The notes under the pieces were generated by a model. It was not told the origin of the DNA, searched no databases, and saw nothing but the letters and a program-made list of their open reading frames with translations. The translations under genes were made by a program, and so were the position numbers. From Hsuehochloa calcarea (lineage: Eukaryota > Streptophyta > Magnoliopsida > Poales > Poaceae): a stretch of 64,000 bases of DNA. The stretch is taken from assembly GCA_036346395.1 (NCBI GenBank), contig CM070611.1, forward strand, positions 22,826,473-22,890,472. Reading direction: 5' to 3'. Positions within the stretch are counted from its first letter, which is position 1. Every line of letters starts with the position of its first letter. Below, piece by piece: positions 13,701-25,700 of the stretch.

Positions 13701-16700
13701 GAGCCCAGGGTGTGCAGCGACGGTCCTCTGCTTTGGAAAACAGAGAAGGAGGCTCGGAAGCAGAGGAAAAACGGAGGATGCGAAAGGAGGCTCGGGCGTG
13801 GGGACAGCGGCGGCGGTTGTCATGGGGAAATCTTAACCCTAGCTCTGATACGATGTTAGAATGAGGTTTGTATTCATTCCAATGGGCCAAAAGGTCAATA
13901 TATAACATGTACAGGTTGTCAACATGCAAAGAACACCCTAGGCTATATACATATCTAACAATTTCAGTTGTTTTACTTAAAACATTTGTTTATGTAAAAC
14001 TCTATTTCTTTTCACACTTCAGGTTTTCTGTTACTTGCCAGAGTTATTGCTGCAACATGTTGTGTGACACTATCTGCATCAATGGCTGCCCGACTAGGTT
14101 CAACTCAAATGGCTGCATTCCAGATTTGCTTGCAGATCTGGTTGGCTTCGTCTCTTCTTGCTGACGGATTAGCTTTTGCTGGACAGGTTAGGGAACTGGT
14201 TTTTTCTCTTGTTCCAGTCACTGCCTAACCAATTATCGGATCAAGGTTTTTAATAGACCTTCATTGGCATGACAGCCTATAACTTTAGTAGCTGCACTAA
14301 AGAGTCCATAATTTTCAAAGCTCTGTTGTTTATTTTATCATTGAGGTTTCTGAATGCTCTAACGTTGAGAACAAATGAGGAGATATTAGTTAATAACTGA
14401 AATAAATATGCATCACGGAATGGGCATTTTGTCTTCTGTTTAGTGCTTATTTATCTCAATCAAATCTTGACAGGCTATACTTGCAAGTGCATTTGCTCGT
14501 AAGGATCATTCAAAGGCCACAGCCACAGCTTCTCGTGTGTTGCAGGTCCATTGTTTTCTGTTTTTTTTTTGTTTGAGACAATCTTTGTCACCATAGTGAT
14601 GGACTGGTTATTTTGCAGCTGGGACTGGTTTTGGGACTTCTCCTGAGCATTCTTCTTGGTATTGGTCTCCGTATAGGATCAAGGTTGTTTACGGATGACC
14701 AGGATGTACTGCATCATATTTACATAGGAATACCGGTACAATTTCTGTATGCTCAATGCTAAAATTATGGCAATTTTGAGTCTTAAAATATTATAGTTCG
14801 TTTTTGATACTTTTCTTGTATTTGATAGCCTGACATTCTTTGCTAATATTTGCCTACTGTTGATTAGGTTGTTTGCCTACTGTTAGAGTTGCCTGTAATT
14901 TCTTTTACTAAAGAAAGTTTTTTTTTTCGGTTCAGTTTGTTTCCCTCACTCAACCAATCAACGCTTTGGCTTTTGTTTTTGATGGTGTCAATTATGGAGC
15001 ATCAGATTTTGGATATGCTGCTTATTCAATGGCAAGTCAACAACCTTCTGTTCTTCTAGCTGTGCTCTATTTTTCAACTTTTTTGTTCTGACACATTTTG
15101 TTCAATTCTTGCTCCTCAGATTCTTGTGGCTATTGTCAGCATCATCTGCATAGTCACCCTTGCAAGTTACAGCGGCTTTATTGGAATTTGGATAGCTTTG
15201 ACGATCTACATGAGCCTCCGAATGCTTGCAGGATTCTTGAGGTACAATCAGTCAAGCATTATGAATGAATTCTTGAGCTATGCCAATTGCCAAGTCCGCA
15301 TAGAGTTCTCCTCTCTGAAAGGAAAAAAAACTACTGCTTGAGTTTCAAGTTTTATGCTACTCTAGTGTGGCTATATTTTTCTATAATAGTCAATGCGTGC
15401 GTTGCGACGGAAACACAAACTATAGAAGCAAGTCAAACGAATTATTTTGAAGTTATTTTGATAACACAAATGAAGGAAAGAAACATGACTAAATAAGATT
15501 TACTTGGAGTCATTTATATCATGATGAAAATTCAGCAAGCATTCCATCATTGAATGTAGTTCAAACCATACATAACAAAATGTTGCATTCATGAATTGAG
15601 TCCTTGAAATAAACAACGATACAATGAACTTAAGAGATATCTTGCTTCAACGAGATATTGAAACAATAACAATTGAAATAACATACAATTGAAAGTACTT
15701 TTTTAAAAATTTAAACTAACATAGCCAAGAGAAGTAGTGCGAGCTCGATGATGGATTATCCACCGATGAAGCACAAGTTTGTGGGCATGGCATAGCGATG
15801 TAGTCCAAACAGTGCATAACAAAATGTTGCATTCATGAATCGAGTCCTTGAAAAAAAACAACGATACAATGAGTTTAAGAGATACTTTGTTTCAACGCGA
15901 TATGGAAACAATGGCAAATTAAATAATATACCATCAAAAATACTATTTTTTTTGAATTTAAACTAATATAACCAAGAGAAGCAGTGCGAGCTCGATGTTG
16001 GATTATCTGCCGATGAAGCACAAGTTTGTGGGCATGGCATAGCGATGGATTCAATTCAAGGGGTGACTCTAATACGATTTAACCTCTCATCTATATTAGA
16101 TGAATACACAAAGATATAAATAGTAGTAGTACAAAACCCTAGAGCCAATGGGCCTAATGGGGCCTATATATACATAACACCCCCTTTCAAACTCAACATG
16201 GGTCAGGAGGATCTGAAACATTGAGTTTGGAGAGATAGAAACGATGTTGCTCTCGAGTTTGAGCCTTGGTGAAGAAATCAGCAACTTGAATCTCAGATGG
16301 CACATACTGAAGAGCAATGGTCTTCTGTTGACAATGAGAACGAGTGAAATACACATCCAGACCAATGTGTTTAGTAAGCTCATGCTTCACTGGATCAGTA
16401 GCAATCTGTATAGCACTAGTGTTGTCACACAGAAGAGATGCAGGAATATCGCATGACACACCAAGATCCGCCAAAAGCCAACGAAGCCAAACAATCTCTG
16501 AAGTAGCAGTGGCCAACGCTCGAAGCTCAGCCTCAGCACTAGACCGTGATACTGCAGTCTGTTTCTTGGACTTCTAGGCAATAAGTGAAGACCCAAGAAA
16601 TATGCAATAGCCAGAGACAGATCATCTATCAACAGGATCACTCGCCCAAGTCGAGTCAGAGTAAGCGTGAAGCTGAAGCTGAGTCGACCGAGAATAAAAG

Positions 16701-19700
16701 AGATAACGATCAACAGTCCCTCGTAGGTAGCGCAGGACACGTAGTAGGTGAGCATAATGAACAGACGTGGGAGCAAAAACAAACTGTGACGCCCCCGAGA
16801 TTATTAAGCTTATAATGATTAGTCACCACTTGACCCTATCATCATAAGCATAATAACTCGTGACGCCGAGGAATGTATACTTCCCAGAGTGCAGTATACA
16901 CCCCTCTCACAAAAGTTCATGCATCAATTCCATTCAATCACATAGAACCGAAAGCACAGAACTAAATAAAGACATACATAATAATATTCAAGAGTAAATA
17001 CAACAAAGAGGCCAACCGACCAACAGGTAAATATTACAGAACAGTGGAAGCAAAAGTGTCATAAGATGGCGATAAACAAAAGAGCCCAACGGTGTGCCTT
17101 TTACCCACAAGGCAACCGACCAGGCCGCAGCTAGCCGTCGAACCCAAACACATCTCACGTAGTGAAGCCCTTGGGGCTCACCTTCTTCCTCTGCAAACAA
17201 AAGCGACCGACAAAGGTGGGTGAGTACTTTGAATGTACTACGCAAGATATATAAGAATGATAACAGTCTATACAATAACTATATGCAAGCTTATTTAAGT
17301 GGAGCAAAGCTAGGACTCAAGTTTGTAAGCATAAAGCAAGTTTTATTTGCAATAATGTAATAGATTGAAGGCAAGTTTGCAATCTGATTTTTGTTTGATA
17401 AAAACAGTAGTAATCAAGTAACAACAACAGTAAAACAGTCCTGGAAGTGGCTAACCCAATAGCCACCACAATAGCATGAATTACCCATTCATGCCAACCA
17501 TGTCAAGTTTTAATTTTAAAACAAAAACAGTTGTTGAAGTCTAGATCTTGCGTGAAATCACCAAGCGTGTCCACAACCTAGGACGAGGCTATTCGAATAG
17601 ATTTATCCTGCAGGGTGTACCAACTTACCCACATGTCGGACCGCCTTTTGCCACATGATTAAGCACACTACCTTTGGTATGCACACGGCTAAGTCCTCTG
17701 AGACTTTTCCAATATTATGTATTACCTTGAGTCGCCGTATGGATAGAAACCCATACGTTGTGTCGGGTCGTGGTCGACCTCGGACAACTACCCCTCACGG
17801 GTAAAGCCTCGGACAAGCTGCGCGCCCTCGAGGTGGAGAGTCCATCCGGAAACTCCACCACCGCACACCCAAACACAAGAACACAATTCCTTTTTCACAC
17901 AACACACACAACGCTCCTCCTGCGACTCGGAGATAACACACTCCAAAGTACTAGGTCAAGAGGGGTCCCATATAACCCTCATGTGGTTAGTACGCAAAAG
18001 TGCTTGGATCAGTGGCGCAAGCAACATTTTCGGTCCTTAGGGACCTGGGCACCTTTCCTTGTCACACCCAACAATCACACCAACATGCCATTGTGCCCAA
18101 GTCAAATCATTTTGTTTCATTTTCGGTTTTACAAAGCGAAGCATAAGGTCTGAACCAAAATAAACAAAATGATTTGTGTGATCAAGGTCATCGACTAAGT
18201 CGATAACCGCCCAATTCTACCGGTAGCTAAGCATTTCTAAGCATGACATCGCAAAGACAGTAAAAGAGCATAATTAAATCACCGGGCTCTAATTCACCAG
18301 CGATGATAATAACTTATGGTTGTGGCAGGGGATAACATTTTAATGGCAACAATGCATTAGGAATAGCTACCTCTAAACAGAGCAAAATTAATTGGACACA
18401 AAAGCAATGCATACATATAGTTTGTAAACAAGATATTAGACTTTGAAAGTAATGGGACATTTATGATCAAATATCTTGCCTTCTTTGAAGCTCATTGTTT
18501 TCTCTGCAGAGGATCACTCTCGATATTATCAATATTGTCGCAACCTATCGAAAGAACCAACAAGAACCAATAAGGCGAGAAACATCCAAAAAAATGCAAC
18601 AGCAAAACTCAGCAAAAAGTTCTCAAATTTTTACAGTAGAAAGAACATAATTTTTATGAACTAAAGCAACAAGAACCAATTGATTTGGATTCTCAATGCA
18701 AAAGTTATGGCCAAAACAATTTCAGTCGGCCAGAAAAGGAAAAACATCACTATTCACCTAAGCAAAGATTTTAGTGAAATTTTTTTAGAACGACACAGCT
18801 ACTGAAATTTTTATGATAAATCAAGCACCTCATAAGATGAACAGCCCCACTGGATTCATCTCATTTGGAGCTTGCAATAATTAGTTATGAGTTTTCTAAG
18901 TTATACTATTTTTCTGTTGTAAAGATAATTAGTTTAAAGCTTACTTTCAAAATAAATCTTTTCTACTACTGCGATAAATGAGCAACCTATACTGGAAATA
19001 AGTTTACTAAGAATGAAAAATAATGGCACTGGTTTTATCATTTTTGAAGTTACAGAAAAATACTTATGAATTTTGGAAGATAAAACTATTTTTCAGTTGG
19101 TAAATAACTCTACCCGAGAAATACAACTCAGATAAGCGGCGTGGACAATTACGGGCGAAGATCCAAAACAAACGGCCCAAACACAAAGCAATGAACTTCG
19201 TGCGCGAACCCTAAACATCGGCCGTTGGATGAAAGATGAGCGAACCGGATGCCAGGATGTCCGTGGTCCGAGCGTTCACACGTCGTGAACCGTTGATCTT
19301 GGATCCAACGGTCCGCGCGGATCGAACCGTTCGGACGGTCCGAACGTTCATCGGATCTGGACCGTTGATCGAAAATCGGACGGCCACGCGCGATGAATTA
19401 GCGCGCGCGTCAGGCATATCGAGGAGCCAACTTGCCCTTGACGCCGAATCGCCGATGACCCCTCAAAGGAGAGACTTTGAGATAAACAAAGTCATTCGGC
19501 TCAAAGCTCAACTCACGGCGACGACGATGCGCATAGCTCTTTTGCTCGGGTCGGTACATGCGCAACCGATCTCGAATCAACTGAACCTGGCCCTCGGCTT
19601 CATTGATTGAGTCTGGGCCAAAGAATGGTCTTTCACCAGTTTCTGACCAATTCAGCGGAGTTCTGCATTTTCTGCCATACAAAGCCTCGAAGGTGCCATT

Positions 19701-22700
19701 CCAAGACTAGCTTGGAAGCTGTTATTGTAGGAGAACTCGCGAATGGCAAACATTTCTCCCAATGCTTTCCATAGGAGAGAACACAAGCACGGAGCATGTC
19801 TTCCAATACTTGGTTGACTCTTTTAGTTTGGCCATCAGTTTGAGGATGATAAGCTGTGCTGAAAGAGAGGCGAGTTCCCATAGCTTCTTGCAAACTCTGC
19901 CAAAAGCGAGAGGTGAAAAGATAACCACGATCCGAGACAATTGTCTTGGGTACCCCATGTAAGCTCACGATCACGGGCAATGTAGAGATCCGCCAACCGC
20001 CTACACGGAGATCCGTCTTATTTGGAAGGAAGTGCGCCACTTTAGTTAGCCGATCAATGACAACCCAGATGGCATCATTGCCCTTGGAGGTGCGAGGCAG
20101 ACCGGTGATAAAATCCATCCCGATCGAATCCCACTTCCATTCAGGAATAGGCAAAGGCTGAAGCAAGCCTGCTGGACGCTGATGCTCGGCCTTGACACGA
20201 CGACACACGTCGCACTCGGCAACGAACCTTGCAATTTCCCGCTTCATTCGGGTCCACCAGAATCTTTGCCGGAGATCTTGATACATCTTCGTGGCCCCAG
20301 GATGAATAGACAACGGAGAGTCATGAGCTTCGCGGAGAATCAAGTTCCGCAATTCCACGATCTTCGGAACAACCAGGCGTGATCCGAACCAAATGACCCC
20401 ATGGTCGTCCTCAGAAAAGCACTTAGCGGAGCCACTCTTGATATTTTCCTTGATGTGACTCACACCGACATCCGATTCGCAGCAGCCTTGATTTGGTCCT
20501 CAAGGTTGGTTGCACAACCAAAGCAATGAGAGAACCTGCTCAACCACTCCCAAGTTGAGCGCTGAAATTCTTCATGAAGGGTGTTCTTTGCTCCAAGACC
20601 ATTAAGGAATTGCAATGAACCTTGCGAGTGAGAGCATCGGCCACAACATTTGCTTTTCCCGGATGATATTGAAGACCCATATCATAATCCTTGATCAATT
20701 CCAACCACCTTCTTTGCCTAAGGTTCAGATCTGGTTGGGTGAACAAGTACTTCAAACTCTTGTGATCTGAATACACTTCGCAACGATTACCGATGAGGTA
20801 ATGCCGCCAAATCTTTAGTGCATGGACCACTGCAGCTAACTCCAAGTCATGGATTGGATAATTAAGCTCATGAGGCCGCAACTGCCTCGATGCATAAGCC
20901 ACCACCTGGCCCTCTTGCATAAGAACACAACCGAGTCCCTGGCGAGAAGCATCGCAATAGATATCGAAGCTTCAGTGGACATCGGGAAGAACAAGAACTG
21001 GAGCTGTGGTCAACCTCCTCTTGAGTTCTTGAAAGCTCTTCTCGCAATCAGTAGACCACCCAAACCTCTTGTCCTTCTGAAGCAATTCAGTCATCGGCTT
21101 GGCAATTTTGGAGAAGTTCTCAATAAAGCGACGATAGTATCCCGCTAAACCGAGAAAACTCCTCACTTCAGTGACTGACTTCGGCTGGACCCATGATAGC
21201 ACATCATTGACCTTGCTAGGATCAACAGCGACACCGGATGCTCAAAGAACATGACCCAAGAATGCCACTTCCTTCAACCAAAACTCGCACTTGCTGAACT
21301 TCGCATAAAGTTGATGCTCGCGAAGTTTTCCCAACACTAGCTTCAGATGTTCAGCATGCTCCTCAACATCCCTCGAATAGATGAGGATATCATCGATAAA
21401 GACAACCACGAACTTGTTCAAATACTCCATGAATACCATGTTCATAAGATTCATGAAAAGAGCAGGAGCATTGGTCAAACCGAAGGACATAACGGTATAC
21501 TCGTATAATCCATAACGAGTAGAAAGCCGTCTTTGAATGTCTTCCGATCGATTCGGACTTGATGATAGCCCAACCTCGGATCAATCTTGGAGAATACCCG
21601 AGCACCGGTCAATTGATCGAAGAGGTCATCAATCGAGGCGGGGATACTTGTTCTTCACCGTCACGGCATTCAGCGGCGGTAATCAACACACATCCGTAGA
21701 GTCTTGTCTTTCTTCTTCACGAAGATAACAGGACAACCCCACGGTGATGAGCTCGGGCGAATAAAACCCTTCTCTTGAAGCTCGCCAAGTGCTTCTTGAC
21801 TCCTCCAATTCATTTGGAGGCATTCGATCTGACCTCTTTGAAATAGGCGATGCAGGGAAGCAACTTCGATGACAAATTCAATGTCTCTTCTTTGGAGGCA
21901 TCCCGGCGAGATCTTGGAAACACATCGCTGAACTCACACACCACGGGGACTTCATGAATCTCCATGGTTGGCTTGGCTTCAAGTGCATATAGGTGTGGTT
22001 CTTGCGGCTTGAGAAAAATTCCCACTTGACCGCTTGAGACGGGCTCGTGAGGGAAATGAACCTTCAGCGCAATCGATTTGCCCCTATGTTGAGACAACCA
22101 ATCCATGCCAAGTATCACATCCAACTTTACGAATTGAGGAGAATAAGATTTGCCAAAATCCCACTCCTCCAATCTCAATCAAAACACCCGGCATTCATTT
22201 TGACTCTCATTACCGGCCGGAGAATGAATGATCAAAGGAACATCTGGGGATCGGTGAAAGATCACTAAGTGCGACAAAAGACTCCGATATAAGCGGTGAG
22301 AAGCCGGAATCAAATAAAAGCGTAGCCGGTGAGAGTTAACGAAAAGTGTACCCAACACGGCGTCGGGTGCATCTGAGCTTCTCGGCCGAGATAAGGTTGA
22401 CTCGCCGCTTCCCACATTTGGGGCCTTCGATCGCGACCACTCCCTTGCCCGTCCTCCATTAGGACGAGGGCGCTCGATCTTCTTAGGGCAATTATTAGCA
22501 TAATGCCCCTTGTCGTGGCGAGAAGAAACATACGATCTCGCGGCGGGGTTGCGGATGCCTCTGGCTGTCCGCGGTGCACGTGATCGGGCACGGCTGCGGT
22601 GGGCGTGGAGCGAGCGCCGGTGCCCTCGGTGGTCTTTGCGATCGGGAGGGGCGCGACGGAGCTGGCCCGCCATACGGACGAGGAGCAACGGCCTGGATGC

Positions 22701-25700
22701 CTTCGGGCCTCCCACTTACGCTGCGGAGTCGCCAGTGCCCTCGCCTTATGCTCGGCGATGATGGCCTTGTCGACCAAGGTGCGGAAGTCGGGAAGTCAAC
22801 AATAGATAGCTTGTCTGAAGCTCCTCGGACAAGCCATCCATGAACTTCTCTGCTTTGCCTCATCTGTAGGCACATCCTCGGGAGCATACCGAGAAAGATG
22901 GTTGAACTCATGGAGGTACTCGTGGCGATTTGCGCCCGCTGCAGCGCGAAATTCCTTCTTCTTCAACTTCATCAACCCGGAGATATGAGCCCTCCAAAAG
23001 CGGCGCGAACTCCGCCCAAGTGATAGCCCGCCCTCGTCTTTGCATGGCGAGGAAGTTCTCCCACCATGAGAGTGCGCCCCTCCGGTGATGGGAGGCGACG
23101 GTGCCTTCTCGTGATCCCGGCATCTGGCGATGTTGAGCTTCCGCTCAGCGAGGCGCAACCGATCATCCGCGTCGAGTGGGTCCTCGGACCTCGAGAAGGT
23201 GGGTGGTGAGTGCGAAGGAACTCCGAGAGTCCTCCCCTCTGCGGGTGGCCACCTCCTCCCCGATCCGAGGCACGGGAGATGTTGGAGGTGTTGGTGCAAT
23301 CACCTCCGAGGATCCGTGTCGGTCCATACGGTTCCGCTCGATCCGGCGAGCACCTCGACCATGGTCGGAGGAGGTGGAAGTCCCTCATCAGACCCTCGGC
23401 TGCCCCGGCACTCACGAGTCACGACCACCATCTGTTGCATCAAGGCGAGTTAGAAAGCAATCTGAGAGCTATAACGAAGGGATAGCAAAAGATAAGCTAT
23501 CCACTAGGGATTAGTGCATACAACCCTAAGCCTACTGTAAACACATAACCCGCAATAAAGCGAACTCCAAATAGTTGCAAAGAGGCATAAGATCCATGCA
23601 AAACTCATAAGACACAAGATCCAACTTCTCGATCGACTAACTTGTATTGAATGAACAAGTAGTCGTTTGAGAAGAAAATTTCGAACACTACCAAAAGCTT
23701 ATTGCATGGAAAAAAAAATCGGGGTTAAAACCAACTTAGAGAGGCATTAGTCACAAGATATAGGATATCACTTCTTACCCTTTTAGCCCTACAAATTTTA
23801 GTTGATTAAACTCTCATTTTCTACCCCACTAGAAACCATCGAGCTTCTTTGTCAGGAAATTGAGGTTCTTTGTAGCGATTTTGCATCCAAGCTTCGATCG
23901 AAGTCTTCCATTCTAGAAACTTCAAAATCGGCACACTTCAATTTGCCAAGCTCGGTGGTCCTATCGAAACCATTGAGCTCATTGTCTGAAATTGAGCGTC
24001 TTGTCAGATTCGCATCAAGCCTCTAGCCGAAATCTCCAGTCCAGAAACTTCAAAAACCCTAAGCACTTCAATTTGCCAAACTAAGTGGTTCCCAAACCCA
24101 TTTAATCGATAACACTATCTTTGAAGAGGAGATGAGAGGAAAACAACTTTTAAAACTCAAATTAGAGCAAGATGAGATGAGAAAGCTAAGATAGGTAAGG
24201 AGTAAAATCGAGAACTCCTTAAGCTTTCATAAATCGTTTCATACTTGAAAATAAGGTTTTTCCAAAACATCCTAAAGGCGACCAAGCTAGCGGCTTCTAT
24301 GGTCGATGGCTCGATACCAACCTCTTGTGGCGCCCGAGATTATTAAGCTTATAATGATTAGTCACCACTTGACCCTATCATCATAAGCATAATAACTCGT
24401 GACGCCGAGGAATGTATACTTCCCAGAGTGCAGTATACACCCCTCTCACAAAAGTTCATGCATCAATTCCATTCAATCACATAGAACCGAAAGCACAGAA
24501 CTAAATAAAGACATACATAATAATATTCAAGAGTAAATACAACAAAGAGGCCAACCGACCAACAGGTAAATATTACAGAACAGCGGAAGCAAAAGTGTCA
24601 TAAGATGGCGATAAACAAAAGAGCCCAACGGTGTGCCTTTTACCCACAAGGCAACCGACTGTGCCGCATGACTAGCCGTCGAACCATGAAGACATCTCAC
24701 AGAAGTGAAGCCCTTGGGGCTCACCTTCTTCCTCTGCAAACAAAAGCAGCCCAGCAAAAGCTGGGTGAGTACTTTGAATGTACTCGCAAGATATATAAGA
24801 ATGATAACAGGTCTATACAATAACTATATGCAAGCTTATTTAAGTGGAGCAGGCTAGGACTCAAGTTTGTAAGCATAAAGCAAGTTTTATTTGCAATAAT
24901 GTAATAGATTGAAGGCAAGTTTGCAATCTGATTTTTGTTTGATAAAAACAGTAGTAATCAAGTAACAACAACAGTAAAACAGTCCTGGAAGTGGCTAACC
25001 CAATAGCCACCACAATAGCATGAATTACCCATTCATGCCAACCATGTCAAGTTTTAATTTTAAAACAAAAACAGTTGTTGAAGTCTAGATCTTGCGTGAA
25101 ATCACCAAGCGTGTCCACAACCTAGGGCGAGGCTATTGAATAGATTTATCCTGCAGGTGTACCAACTTACCCACATGTCGGATCGCCTTTTGCCACATGA
25201 TTAAGCACACTACCTTTGGTATGCCGGCACGGCTAAGTCCTACGAGACTTTTCCAATATTATGTATTACCTTGAGTCGCCTGTATGGATAGAAACCCATA
25301 CGTTGTGTCGGGTCGTGGTCCGACCTCGGACAACTACCCCTCACGGGTAAAGCCTCGGACAAGCTGCGGCCCCTCGAGGTGGAGAGTCCATCCGGAAACT
25401 CCACCACCGCACACCCAAACACAAGAACACAATTCCTTTTCACACAACACACACAACGCTCCTCCTGCGACTCGGAGATAACACACTCCAAAGTACTAGG
25501 TCAAGAGGGTCCCATATAACCCTCATGTGGTTAGTGCGCAAAAGTGCTTGGATCGATGGCGCAAGCAACATTTTCGGTCCTTAGGGACACAGGCACCTTC
25601 CTTGTCACACCCAACAATCACACCAACATGCCATTGTGCCCAAGTCAAATCATTTTGTTTCATTTTGGTTTTACAAAGCGAAGCATAAGGTCTTGAACCA

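Larger units (their letters stand above)
10813..13960 (-). mobile_element. Copia A: truncated Ty1/Copia retrotransposon with a short LTR
   Basis: Minus-strand element. It keeps a 107-bp 5' LTR (13854-13960), a primer-binding site, gag with a zinc knuckle, protease and part of integrase, and stops in the region after the integrase core. RT, RNase H and the 3' LTR are missing. It resembles Copia B at the protein level and in LTR size but is a different family. Confidence 0.75.
7329..14022 (+). other. Intron 7 of the MATE gene (6.7 kb), filled by transposons
   Basis: The donor is AATG|GTAATTT and the acceptor ACACTTCAG at 14022. The intron contains a CACTA left end and body (7371-about 10812) directly joined to a truncated Copia (about 10813-13960). 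Only about 40 bp at the left and 60 bp at the right look like original intron. Confidence 0.8.

Noticed and set aside
13366..13929. 187-codon minus-strand frame rich in RAGSAPP repeats
   Set aside because: It is a translation of the 20-bp GGATCC tandem repeat in the Copia A leader and runs into the LTR.
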